Assembly (NCBI GenBank): GCA_016125135.1
Contig: WGMJ01000001.1
Span: 28,692 to 92,691, forward strand
DNA: 64,000 bases
Direction: 5' to 3'
DNA from: Alphaproteobacteria bacterium
Lineage (GTDB): Bacteria; Pseudomonadota; Alphaproteobacteria; Micavibrionales; Micavibrionaceae
Part shown: piece after piece, positions 50,251 to 59,300 of the stretch
Numbering within the stretch: the first letter of the stretch is position 1
Layout of the letters: every line of letters starts with the position of its first letter
Program-made: the position numbers and the translations under genes
Notes under the pieces: generated by a model
The model's input: the letters and a program-made list of their open reading frames with translations, nothing else
Told to the model about the DNA's origin: nothing
Databases searched by the model: none

Positions 50251-51212
50251 GTGACGTGCATATCCCCGTGATGTTAACGGAAGTGCTGGAATATATGGCC
50301 CCGCAGGATAATGGCATCTATGTGGATGGCACATTCGGCGCTGGCGGCTATGCGCGCGGCTTGCTGGATAAAGCCAACTGTAAAGTGATTGGCATTGACC
50401 GCGACGCAGCGATATTGGCGCTTGCACAAAACTGGGCACCGCAATATGGCAGCAGGCTACAAATTGTGAACGGGCGCTTCAGCCTTGTTGCTGAAATTTT
50501 GAAAGAGCTTGGCCTCGAGCAGGTCGATGGCTTTGTGCTGGATATCGGCGTGTCGTCTTACCAGCTGGATACAGCCGAGCGTGGTTTCTCGTTCCGTTTC
50601 GATGATGCGCCGCTTGATATGCGCATGAACCGCGATGACCCTGTGGATGCAGCATCAATTGTCAACCATGCCGATGAAGAAGACCTTGCCAATATGATTT
50701 ACGAATATGGCGAGGAGAAAATGTCGCGCCGTATTGCACGTGCAATTGTTGAAGCGCGTAAACGCGAAAAATTCGAAACAACGGGCCAGCTGGCAAGTAT
50801 TGTGCGTGCTGTTGTGCCGTTCTCGAAAAAGGACAAGTCAGACCCCGCCACGCGGACCTTCCAGGCCTTACGCATTGCCGTAAACAAAGAGCTGCAAGAG
50901 CTGAAAGACGCGCTTGAAGCGGCGCTGACTATTCTCAAGCCCGGCGGTCGTCTGGTTGTTGTGTCTTTCCATTCGCTGGAAGACCGTATCGTCAAAAACT
51001 TCCTCAACGAGAAAGCCGGCAAGCTTGCCAATCTTTCCCGTTACCTCCCACCACCTTCCCCCCTTGGGCAACAAGATTCCGTTGCACCTTCCCTGAATAT
51101 CCTCACCCGTAAACCTGTAACAGCCACCGAAGCAGAAATAGCGCGTAACCCGCGTGCGCGTTCTGCAATCCTCCGTGCGGCAGAAAAGTTACAAATGCGG
51201 GGGGCGGCATGA
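50247..51212 (+). CDS. rsmH: 16S rRNA m4C1402 methyltransferase RsmH (MraW)
   Basis: A 321-residue SAM methyltransferase acting on N4 of C1402 in 16S rRNA, the same nucleotide whose ribose RsmI (37382) methylates. Motifs: IPVMLTEVLEYM, YVDGTFGAGGYARGLL, VIGIDRDAAILALA, VDGFVLDIGVSSYQLD and VVSFHSLEDRIVKNFL. GTG start overlapping mraZ; its stop overlaps ftsL as ATGA. Confidence 0.97.
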   Translation: MSDVHIPVMLTEVLEYMAPQDNGIYVDGTFGAGGYARGLLDKANCKVIGIDRDAAILALAQNWAPQYGSRLQIVNGRFSLVAEILKELGLEQVDGFVLDIGVSSYQLDTAERGFSFRFDDAPLDMRMNRDDPVDAASIVNHADEEDLANMIYEYGEEKMSRRIARAIVEARKREKFETTGQLASIVRAVVPFSKKDKSDPATRTFQALRIAVNKELQELKDALEAALTILKPGGRLVVVSFHSLEDRIVKNFLNEKAGKLANLSRYLPPPSPLGQQDSVAPSLNILTRKPVTATEAEIARNPRARSAILRAAEKLQMRGAA

Positions 51213-51613
51213 AGCTGTTCCGTCTTTCCGTTATTAGTTCATTATTATGCGCTGCGTGTTTTGGCGGGTTTCTGTTCTGGACTTCGCAACAAGTGCAGCA
51301 GATTGAAAGCAAGGTGAAAAACGAACGCCGCGATATTGCGAGCGTGAGCGAGCATATCCGCATGCTGAAAGCCGAGTGGGATTATTTGAATGCGCCCGAG
51401 CGGTTGGAAAAACTGGCTTCACAATATCTGGGTATGGTGCCAAGTGCGCCAAAAAATCTTTCAACCGACTTCACGCCGATCCCCGAAGAATTGCCTTCGA
51501 TGGAAGATGCGTCTGCACTTACAGCATCAGGTGCTATTGAAGATGACTCGCCGCAATTAACGGACTTGCTCCCCGAGCTCGCATCAATGCAGGGAGGGCA
51601 GGCCAAACAATGA
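51209..51613 (+). CDS. ftsL: Cell division protein FtsL
   Basis: A 134-residue bitopic protein: a short cytoplasmic start, one hydrophobic helix (LSVISSLLCAACFGGFLFWT), then a periplasmic coiled coil (QQVQQIESKVKNERRDIASV) and the conserved PERLEKLASQYLGM. FtsL bridges FtsB/FtsQ and activates FtsW/FtsI. Identified by position between rsmH and ftsI and by this layout. Overlaps both neighbours by 4 bp. Confidence 0.9.
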   Translation: MKLFRLSVISSLLCAACFGGFLFWTSQQVQQIESKVKNERRDIASVSEHIRMLKAEWDYLNAPERLEKLASQYLGMVPSAPKNLSTDFTPIPEELPSMEDASALTASGAIEDDSPQLTDLLPELASMQGGQAKQ

Positions 51614-53349
51614 AACACTTGAAGGACAATACAGCGCCGATCATGGGCCAGCGTTCAGGCGCGTTGGGTCTGGCGCATGGCCGTGTGTATTTCCTGATGG
51701 CGATTTTTGTTCTCGCATTCTTTGTGATTACCGTGCGGGTTTATGATTTGATGCTGCTGCAAGGCGCGTTCAACGAAGAAGCAAAAACAAAATTATACGA
51801 ACGCCGCATGGCTGAAACAGTTGAAGATCAGGATAGTGCGAAGCGCGCCGATATTATTGACCGTAATGGCGTGTTACTGGCGACCTCGCTGAAAATCACA
51901 TCGCTTTATGCTGACCCTAAAATTATGGTCGACCCACCGGAAACAGCGCAGCTGCTAACCAAAATTTTCCCCGATCTGTCTTACGGTGATCTGCTGAAGA
52001 AGTTTGAAGATAAGAAAAAGCGTTTCGTGTGGCTGAAGCGTAATATTACACCCGCGCAGCAAAATGCGATCATGTATATCGGTGACCCGGGGTTGGCATT
52101 CCGTGATGAATATAAGCGTTTCTACCCGCAGGGCAGTTTAACATCGCATCTTGTTGGCTTTACCAATATTGACGGTAAGGGGCTGGCGGGTATTGAACGT
52201 TCTTATAACAGTATATTGCGCAGTAATGCGGCAACCGATGAGCCGCTGCGCCTGACGGTTGATACAAGGCTCCAGCATATTCTGCGCCGCGAGGTTGAGG
52301 CCGCACAAAAAGACTTTAGCGGTATTGGCAGCGCTGGTTTGATCATGGAAGCCAAAACAGGAAATATTCTGGCTGCGGTTTCATTGCCTGATTTTGACCC
52401 GCAGCACCCGCAAAACTCCGAGAGCGCGCCAATGTTCAACCGTGTGTTTCAGGGCGTTTACGAGATGGGGTCGACTTTCAAGATTTTCTCGACAGCAGCC
52501 TTGCTTGAAACAAAAAATATTGGCCTTGGCCAAACGTTTGATGTACGCCAGCCGCTTAAGCGCGGCAATTTTACGATCAAGGATTTCCACCCCGAGAACC
52601 GTATTCTCACTTTGCCGGAAGTTTTCATGTATTCCTCGAATATCGGCACCGCTTTGATGGGCGAGATGACGGGGACTGCCAACCTGAAAAGTTTTTATAG
52701 GAAGCTGGGCTTCTTTGATAAGCCTGTTGCTGACCTTGATGAAGTGGGCCAGCCGCTTTACCCGAAAAACTGGCGCGAGTTGAACACACTCACTGCTACT
52801 TACGGTCACGGTGTTGCAGTAAGTCCGCTACAGGTTACGGGCGCTGTTGCCACAATTGTGAATGGCGGTACGAAAGTGATGCCATCGCTTGTGCAGGCAC
52901 CCGATATTGTGCAGGCGAAAGAGAAAATATCATCAGCGCCGCGCGTTGTATCAGCGCAAACTTCCGAGAATATGCGCCGCCTGATGCGACTTGTGGTTAC
53001 AAACGGTACGGGGCGAAAAGCCGATGTTGAAGGATTTGAAGTGGGCGGCAAAACAGGCACGGCTGAGAAAATTGTTGGTGGACGCTATGACCATAACAAG
53101 CGTGTGGCTTCTTTTGTTGCAGCCTTCCCGATTGAAGAGCCGGAATATGTTGTTTTTGTGATGGTAGACGAACCAAAACCAAACAAGAAAAGCTATGGCT
53201 ATGCCACAGCTGGCTGGGTGGCGGCACCTGCGGCGGCGCGTGTTATCTCGAATATGGGTTCGGTACTGGGTATGCCAGCCGTTGAAGTGGCGCATGATGC
53301 TGCCGAACCACTTTTGCAATATGTTTCAACCAAGGGAGGGCATGAATGA
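51610..53349 (+). CDS. ftsI: Septal peptidoglycan transpeptidase FtsI (PBP3)
   Basis: A 579-residue class B penicillin-binding protein. One N-terminal membrane helix (VYFLMAIFVLAFFVITVRVY), a PBP dimer domain (RADIIDRNGVLLATSL), then the transpeptidase with EMGSTFKIFSTAA (SxxK), YSSNIG (SxN) and GGKTGTAEK (KTG). It cross-links septal peptidoglycan with FtsW. Overlaps ftsL and murE by 4 bp each. Confidence 0.96.
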   Translation: MKHLKDNTAPIMGQRSGALGLAHGRVYFLMAIFVLAFFVITVRVYDLMLLQGAFNEEAKTKLYERRMAETVEDQDSAKRADIIDRNGVLLATSLKITSLYADPKIMVDPPETAQLLTKIFPDLSYGDLLKKFEDKKKRFVWLKRNITPAQQNAIMYIGDPGLAFRDEYKRFYPQGSLTSHLVGFTNIDGKGLAGIERSYNSILRSNAATDEPLRLTVDTRLQHILRREVEAAQKDFSGIGSAGLIMEAKTGNILAAVSLPDFDPQHPQNSESAPMFNRVFQGVYEMGSTFKIFSTAALLETKNIGLGQTFDVRQPLKRGNFTIKDFHPENRILTLPEVFMYSSNIGTALMGEMTGTANLKSFYRKLGFFDKPVADLDEVGQPLYPKNWRELNTLTATYGHGVAVSPLQVTGAVATIVNGGTKVMPSLVQAPDIVQAKEKISSAPRVVSAQTSENMRRLMRLVVTNGTGRKADVEGFEVGGKTGTAEKIVGGRYDHNKRVASFVAAFPIEEPEYVVFVMVDEPKPNKKSYGYATAGWVAAPAAARVISNMGSVLGMPAVEVAHDAAEPLLQYVSTKGGHE

Positions 53350-54755
53350 TGCTTTCTGCCTTGCTGAACGAAACGCCCACGCAGGATATAGAGATCAGCG
53401 GCATTTCCGCTGATAGCCGCAATGTAAGAAAGGGCGATGCATTTTTTGCCTTCAAGCCCGAATATATTGCCGAGGCAAAAGCAAAAGGCGCAGCGGCCAT
53501 TATTGACAGTGGCAATGTGCGTGAAAAACTGGCGCATGCTGCCGCGCGTTTTTATGAAGCACAGCCTGAAGAGATTGTTGCTGTCACCGGCACAAATGGC
53601 AAAACATCAACTGTGCATTTCACGCGGCAGGTCTGGGAGAAGCTGGGGCACAAAGCGGCAAGCCTTGGCACGCTCGGGCTTGTAGGGTCGGACGTAAGCC
53701 AAGAAGGGGCCATGACAACGCCTGACCCGATCAAGCTGCATGAAATGCTGCAAAATTGTGCGACTAAGAAAATTACACATCTTGCGATGGAAGCTTCAAG
53801 CCACGGCTTGCATCAGCATCGTTTAGACGGGGTGAAATTAAAAGCGGCAGGGTTTTCAAACCTCACGCGGGACCATTTAGACTATCACGGCGATATGGAA
53901 GCATACCGGCAGGCGAAGTTTCGTTTGTTTAGTGCACTTTTGCCGCAAGGGGCTGCTGCAATATTGAATGCCGATAGCGAAGAATTTGCAGCGCTGGAGA
54001 AAATCTGCAGCGCGCGTGGGCTGACCATCATTAGCTTTGGCCGTCAGGGAAAAACTATCAAGCTTGCTGCACATGAGATTGTTGCGGAAGGCCAGAAAAT
54101 TACGCTTCACTATGCAGGGCGTGAGTACGATATGGTTTTGAAACTGGCTGGTCGTTTCCAGATTGATAATATTTTATGTGCGCTTTGTCTTGTGGCGCAT
54201 GAAAAGATTGAAGACCGTACATTTGTTGAAAAGATATTTGCAATTCTGCCAACGCTTACGGGTGTGCCGGGTCGTTTACAGCCTGTTGCGGGGCATAAAG
54301 CGGGCGCACATATATATGTTGATTACGCGCACACACCTGATGCGCTGGAAAAAGCGTTAAAAGCCTTACGCCCCCATACTGCAGGCAAGCTTGTTTGCCT
54401 GTTTGGCTGTGGTGGTGACCGTGATGCGGGCAAACGTCCGCTGATGGCACAGATTGCGGCCTTGAATGCGGACCATGTGATTGTGACTGATGATAACCCG
54501 CGCAGTGAAGACCCTGCGTCTATCCGTAAACAGGTTTTAGCTGGTGCGCCAACTGCCGAAGAAATTGGTGATCGCCGCAAGGCCATTCAACAAGCGGTTG
54601 CCCGCTTGCAAAAAGGCGATGTGCTGCTGGTTGCAGGCAAAGGCCACGAACAGGGGCAAATTTTTGCCGACCGCACAGAGCCATTTTGTGATGTCACGGA
54701 AACAGAAAAAGCCATTCAACTTATTTCAGGGGACGATACGAGGAAACAAGCATGA
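53346..54755 (+). CDS. murE: UDP-MurNAc-tripeptide synthetase MurE
   Basis: A 469-residue Mur ligase adding meso-diaminopimelate to UDP-MurNAc-L-Ala-D-Glu. The ATP P-loop is AVTGTNGKTSTVHF. Others: TTPDPIKLHEML, MEASSHGLHQHRLDGV, VDYAHTPDALEKAL, and DDNPRSEDP, the DNPR motif that marks mDAP specificity. Its stop overlaps the MurF-like gene. Confidence 0.96.
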   Translation: MMLSALLNETPTQDIEISGISADSRNVRKGDAFFAFKPEYIAEAKAKGAAAIIDSGNVREKLAHAAARFYEAQPEEIVAVTGTNGKTSTVHFTRQVWEKLGHKAASLGTLGLVGSDVSQEGAMTTPDPIKLHEMLQNCATKKITHLAMEASSHGLHQHRLDGVKLKAAGFSNLTRDHLDYHGDMEAYRQAKFRLFSALLPQGAAAILNADSEEFAALEKICSARGLTIISFGRQGKTIKLAAHEIVAEGQKITLHYAGREYDMVLKLAGRFQIDNILCALCLVAHEKIEDRTFVEKIFAILPTLTGVPGRLQPVAGHKAGAHIYVDYAHTPDALEKALKALRPHTAGKLVCLFGCGGDRDAGKRPLMAQIAALNADHVIVTDDNPRSEDPASIRKQVLAGAPTAEEIGDRRKAIQQAVARLQKGDVLLVAGKGHEQGQIFADRTEPFCDVTETEKAIQLISGDDTRKQA

Positions 54756-55879
54756 GCAACGATCAGCAGGATAACGACCAAGCAGACAGCCCAAAGAATA
54801 ACGGCAAGAAAGCGCCTTCGAATACGCTCTGGACAGCGGCAGAGCTGATGCCGATCCTTGGCTTTGAAAGCAGTGCGCGCTGGTTTGCAACAGGTGTTTG
54901 CACAGATGAAAATGAATTGCAGGAGGGGGATATTTATATTCCTGTGACTTCAAGCGGTCTTGTGTCTGACAGTTTTGGTGGCGGAGATTTTATCGAACAC
55001 GCCATGAAGCGCGGTGCTGCTGCGGTAATTACCGAAGAACAGCGCAGCTCTGACCAGACATTGCGCCATTTGGCACAAGCGGCACGCGCACGCTGCGGCG
55101 GTAAGGTGATTGCGGTGACAGGCTATAAGGATGTCAGTAATTTCATGGATATGCTTGCGCAGGCTTTTGGTGTGCAGGGCCAGCTGCATCGTAGCCGCCC
55201 GAGCGCCAGTGTGCCGCTTGCTCTTTCACAAATGCATGCGGGGACAGATTTTGCCATTATTGCCATTCCACCAGGGCAGGAAGGGGATATGCCGCTACTG
55301 CGTCCTGATCTTATTCTTGATGCCAATACAAAATCACCTGTGCATATGGAGGAGATTATTGAAGCAGGTAACGGCACGCGCGTAACAATGTGTATTGGTG
55401 CAGAAAAAGTAACCTGCACATTACCTACTGCTTACCAGCCTATGCATGCGGCTTCGGCGTTATGGGCTGTAAAAATGCTGGGCGGTAATGTGCAAAACGC
55501 TGTCGCGGCTATTAGCAAAGCCGAGGGCGGTAAAAAAGTTGCAGCCTCGGTTGCGTTACTGGAAAAACACAAGCGCGATGCTGAAGAAGCGCGCTTTAAT
55601 GTGCTCGCGCTTATTGAATTTGGCAGCAAGCAAGGCCGCAAACCGGCACGGCGTATGGCAGTGCTTTGCGGGAACAAGCCGGAAGGCGCAATTCTACCAG
55701 CACGCCTTGCCGGTATGGAATTGCTTTATGCAGGGCAAGCAAGTGTGACCATAAAAACCGAAGGGCTGAATGAGATTGTCCCTGAAGTGCTAACGCCCCA
55801 TGATGTAATTGTGATGCGCCCCGACAGAAGCTTTACAACATTGCGCCGTACAGTGAAGGGAACACGCTATGCTGTATAA
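54752..55879 (+). CDS. MurF-like protein lacking the ATP P-loop
   Basis: 375 residues in the murF position. The N-terminal domain is MurF-like (LWTAAELMPIL, WFATGVCTDENELQEGDIYI). The P-loop that should read GSxGKTT is GYKDVSNF (residues 124-131), with the nucleotide-binding Lys-Thr lost. The IGPAHLE-type segment has become LILDANTKSPVHME, and the NANP substrate motif is absent. It is about 75 residues shorter than typical MurF. MurF normally adds D-Ala-D-Ala to the UDP-MurNAc tripeptide. This copy is unlikely to do so by the normal mechanism; a true MurF may lie elsewhere. The reading frame is intact, so it is probably kept for another role. Confidence 0.75.
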   Translation: MSNDQQDNDQADSPKNNGKKAPSNTLWTAAELMPILGFESSARWFATGVCTDENELQEGDIYIPVTSSGLVSDSFGGGDFIEHAMKRGAAAVITEEQRSSDQTLRHLAQAARARCGGKVIAVTGYKDVSNFMDMLAQAFGVQGQLHRSRPSASVPLALSQMHAGTDFAIIAIPPGQEGDMPLLRPDLILDANTKSPVHMEEIIEAGNGTRVTMCIGAEKVTCTLPTAYQPMHAASALWAVKMLGGNVQNAVAAISKAEGGKKVAASVALLEKHKRDAEEARFNVLALIEFGSKQGRKPARRMAVLCGNKPEGAILPARLAGMELLYAGQASVTIKTEGLNEIVPEVLTPHDVIVMRPDRSFTTLRRTVKGTRYAV

Positions 55880-56954
55880 TTTGCTTGCGCCGCTTTCGGA
55901 AGATTTTATTCTTTTTAATCTGTTTCGCTATATTACCTTCCGCGCTGGCGCTGCAACCATTACAGCTTTTATTATTGCGCTTGTTATCGGCCCTTATGTG
56001 ATTGCAAAGCTGAAATCCATACAGGTACATGGCCAGCCGATACGTACTGACGGGCCGGAAACACATTTCAAAAAAGCAGGCACGCCGACTATGGGCGGCA
56101 TTATGGTGCTGATTGCTGTGCTGCTGAGTACATTATTATGGGCCGATTTGGGGAATGCGTTTATCTGGTGCAATTTGCTGGTGCTTGTGGGCTTCGGGTT
56201 TGTTGGATTTCTGGATGATTACAAGAAGCTGAAAAAACAGAATACAAAGGGTGTTTCCGGCCGTTTTAAAATGCTGACGCTGATGGCTGTGGGGTTTATT
56301 GCCGCAGTTGGCATCAGTTTCGCGCTGCCGGACAAGATCGACACGGATATTTTTATTCCGTTTTTCAAAAATCTTTATATTCCGCTTGGTTTTATATTTC
56401 CGCTTTGGGCCATTCTTGTGATGGTGGGGGCTTCGAACGCTGTGAACCTGACGGACGGGCTTGACGGGCTTGCCATTGTGCCCGTTGCCTTAACGGCAGC
56501 ATGTCTTGGCCTTATTGCCTATCTGGCGGGGCATGCCGAGTTTGCCAAATATCTGCATATCTCATATGTGCCCGGTGTTGGCGAGCTAACAATTATATGC
56601 GGGGCGCTTGTTGGCGGGGCGCTCGGGTTTTTATGGTTTAATGCGCCGCCCGCCAAGATTTTTATGGGCGATATTGGCGCGCTTTCCTTTGGCGGTGTAC
56701 TGGGAAGCATTGCCATTTCTACCAAACATGAAATTGCCTTTGCGATTATCGGGGGGCTTTTTGTTATCGAGACGCTTTCTGTGATTATTCAGGTTGTCTC
56801 GTTCAAGTTAACAGGCAAGCGCGTATTCCTGATGGCGCCTTTACACCATCATTTCGAGAAAAAGGGCTGGTCGGAGCCGACTGTTGTGATCCGCTTCTGG
56901 ATTATTGCTGTCATCTTCGCGCTAATCGGGCTTTCAACGCTGAAATTGCGCTAA
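55869..56954 (+). CDS. mraY: Phospho-MurNAc-pentapeptide transferase MraY
   Basis: A 361-residue enzyme with about ten membrane helices making lipid I. Motifs: THFKKAGTPTMGGIM, FLDDYKKLKK, NAVNLTDGLDGLAI, AKIFMGDIGALSFGG and MAPLHHHFEKKGWSE. The start lies 11 bp inside the MurF-like gene, so the two are coupled. Full length. Confidence 0.97.
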   Translation: MLYNLLAPLSEDFILFNLFRYITFRAGAATITAFIIALVIGPYVIAKLKSIQVHGQPIRTDGPETHFKKAGTPTMGGIMVLIAVLLSTLLWADLGNAFIWCNLLVLVGFGFVGFLDDYKKLKKQNTKGVSGRFKMLTLMAVGFIAAVGISFALPDKIDTDIFIPFFKNLYIPLGFIFPLWAILVMVGASNAVNLTDGLDGLAIVPVALTAACLGLIAYLAGHAEFAKYLHISYVPGVGELTIICGALVGGALGFLWFNAPPAKIFMGDIGALSFGGVLGSIAISTKHEIAFAIIGGLFVIETLSVIIQVVSFKLTGKRVFLMAPLHHHFEKKGWSEPTVVIRFWIIAVIFALIGLSTLKLR

Positions 56955-57040
56955 AAATACTGGCCATAACATGCGGGAATATGCTAAATTAGAACAAATC
57001 ACAGTCGTGATTTGCTTTCTCCAGCCCTGTTGCCGTAACC

Positions 57041-58213
57041 ATGCCGCTTTTATTCAGCCGTACTGACAAATCACGCATCGCCGAATGGTGGTGGACGGTT
57101 GACCGCTCTATTCTTGCCGGGCTTTTTGCCATTATTACTTTTGGTGTGATGCTGGTGACGGCTGCCAGCCCTGCTGTTGCCAACCGTATTGATGTCACGG
57201 AAGGTCACTTCATCCTCAAGCACATGATTTTTCTGGTGCCATCTGTTGTGCTGATGCTCGCGCTTTCATTCTGCCAGCCACGTACAATCTGGCGTATTGC
57301 TACATTGGTGATGGCGGGCGGTCTTTTCATGATGTTGCTTGTTCCGTTCATTGGTGCAGAGACAAAAGGTGCGCAGCGCTGGATCTCGCTCGGGTTTGTC
57401 TCTATCCAGCCGAGTGAATTTATAAAGCCTGCTTTTGCAATTATTGCTGCATGGCTTATCTCGCGCCAGAAGGAAAACCCTGCCTTCAAAGGTTACATTT
57501 ACGGGATGGGTTTATTCCTGATTATTATTACGCTGCTTTTACAGCAACCTGATTTCGGTATGACGTTTGTGATTACCTGTATGTTTATGGCGCAGATATT
57601 TCTGGCGGGTTTGCCGTTCCGTTATTTATTTGTGTTGTTGTTGATAGGTCTTGCAGGGCTTGCGCTTGTTTATTCAAGCTTTGACCACGTGAAAAGCCGT
57701 ATTGACCGTTTCTTAAGCCCTGAAACAACGGGCGGGAATTATCAGGTCGAGCGTTCGATTGAAGCTTTCCAGAGTGGCGGGTTGTGGGGCACGGGGCCGG
57801 GGCAGGGTGTTGTGAAAATGAGTATTCCTGACTCGCATGCCGATTTTATTTTCGCCGTGGGCGGTGAGGAGCTGGGCGTGTTTTTTATTACGCTTCTTGT
57901 TCTTATTTACGGCTTTGTTGTGATACGGGGGTTCCGCAACTTACATGATAGCCATGATCTGTTTGTTATCCTAGCTTGTGGCGGGCTGTTAAGTATGTTT
58001 GCGTTGCAAGCATTCGTGCATATGGGGTCGAACCTGCATTTACTGCCAACAAAAGGTATGACGTTGCCGTTTATCAGCTATGGGGGTTCATCATTACTCT
58101 CGATGGGCTTTGCCATGGGCGCGGTATTATCACTGACGCGCCGCAAAGCACGCCGTACAATTGCAAAAAGCGGCTTCTCGCCGAAATGGCCTTCACCAAG
58201 CATGGCGAACTAA
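57041..58213 (+). CDS. ftsW: Septal peptidoglycan glycosyltransferase FtsW
   Basis: A 390-residue SEDS polymerase with about ten helices. Motifs: AQRWISLGFVSIQPSEFIKP, LLQQPDFGMT, GLWGTGPGQGVVKMSIPDSH with ADFIFAVGGEELG, and LPFISYGGSSLLSMGFAMGA. It makes septal glycan with FtsI. The gap from mraY is only 86 bp, so murD, normally between them, is absent. Confidence 0.96.
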   Translation: MPLLFSRTDKSRIAEWWWTVDRSILAGLFAIITFGVMLVTAASPAVANRIDVTEGHFILKHMIFLVPSVVLMLALSFCQPRTIWRIATLVMAGGLFMMLLVPFIGAETKGAQRWISLGFVSIQPSEFIKPAFAIIAAWLISRQKENPAFKGYIYGMGLFLIIITLLLQQPDFGMTFVITCMFMAQIFLAGLPFRYLFVLLLIGLAGLALVYSSFDHVKSRIDRFLSPETTGGNYQVERSIEAFQSGGLWGTGPGQGVVKMSIPDSHADFIFAVGGEELGVFFITLLVLIYGFVVIRGFRNLHDSHDLFVILACGGLLSMFALQAFVHMGSNLHLLPTKGMTLPFISYGGSSLLSMGFAMGAVLSLTRRKARRTIAKSGFSPKWPSPSMAN

Positions 58214-58214
58214 C

Positions 58215-59285
58215 ATGAAGAACATCCTTCTTTCGGCTGGTGGCACGGGCGGGCATTTATTCCCCGCGCTGGCCCTCGCTGAAGAATTGCGTTTTCAGGG
58301 CCATGCGGTTTTTCTGGCAACAGATGCACGGGCAGTCAAATTTTTGCCAAAAGAAAATACAATTCCTGTTTTTGTTGTTCCCTCTGCAACACCTACTGGC
58401 GGTGTTATCAAGATTTTGAAAAGTATTCCTGTTTTACTCTGGGGCACTGTGCGTGCGTTAGCGCTTTGCATGAAATTAAAGCCGCACGCAATTGTCGGTT
58501 TCGGTGGCTACCCGTCTTTTCCGCCAATGCTTGCAGGCCAGTTTCTGCATATTCCAACGATCCTGCATGAACAGAATGCTATTCTTGGTAAGGCGAATAT
58601 GGTTCTCGCGCACATGGCGCGTAAAGTGGCGCTTTCGCTGCCTGCAAAAATAGAAAATGCAAAATATGTTGTCACCGGCAACCCTGTGCGCGCTGAAATC
58701 GCTGCGCTTGCTGACGGGCATTATGAGGTGCCTGAAGGAAACGAGAAGATAAATATTCTGGTTGTGGGCGGATCACAAGGGTCTCAAGCGCTTTCAAACA
58801 TTGTACCTGCCGCGATAGAAAGTCTGCCGAAAGATTTGCGTGAGAAATTATTTGTTGTCCATCAGGCACGTGAAGCCGACATGGACCATGTGATGAAGAC
58901 TTATACCAAGGCGCATGTTGAAGCGAATGTGCAGCCCTTCTTCCGTAATTTTGCGCCGCTTTTGGCAAAAAGCCATCTTGTTGTGACGCGCGGCGGCGCT
59001 AGTTCTGTCGCGGAGATAAATATCGTCGGGCGGCCAGCCATTTATATTCCGAACCCGCACCATAAGGACCAGCAGCAGAAGAAGAACGCGCAGGCCATTG
59101 TTGACGCTGGTGGCGCGCTGGTTTTTGATGAAAAAACACTTACACCCGAGAAGCTGTCAGAGGCGATAAAGTCTTTAATATCAGCCTTCGAGAAGCTGGT
59201 CGTTATGGCCGCTGCAACTAAAACTTGCGCAAAAGGGCGGGCTGCGGCTACACTCGCGCAACTCGTTTTAACAGTCGCAAAATAA
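58215..59285 (+). CDS. murG: Lipid II synthase MurG
   Basis: A 356-residue GT-B enzyme adding GlcNAc to lipid I. Motifs: LSAGGTGGHLFPALALAEEL, VGFGGYPSFPPMLAG, HEQNAILGKAN, VGGSQGSQALSNIVP and TRGGASSVAEI. ATG 58215 is chosen as the start next to the glycine-rich loop, 1 bp after the ftsW stop; an earlier start would overlap ftsW. Confidence 0.96.
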   Translation: MKNILLSAGGTGGHLFPALALAEELRFQGHAVFLATDARAVKFLPKENTIPVFVVPSATPTGGVIKILKSIPVLLWGTVRALALCMKLKPHAIVGFGGYPSFPPMLAGQFLHIPTILHEQNAILGKANMVLAHMARKVALSLPAKIENAKYVVTGNPVRAEIAALADGHYEVPEGNEKINILVVGGSQGSQALSNIVPAAIESLPKDLREKLFVVHQAREADMDHVMKTYTKAHVEANVQPFFRNFAPLLAKSHLVVTRGGASSVAEINIVGRPAIYIPNPHHKDQQQKKNAQAIVDAGGALVFDEKTLTPEKLSEAIKSLISAFEKLVVMAAATKTCAKGRAAATLAQLVLTVAK

Positions 59286-59300
59286 CAAGGTTTTCAAGGC

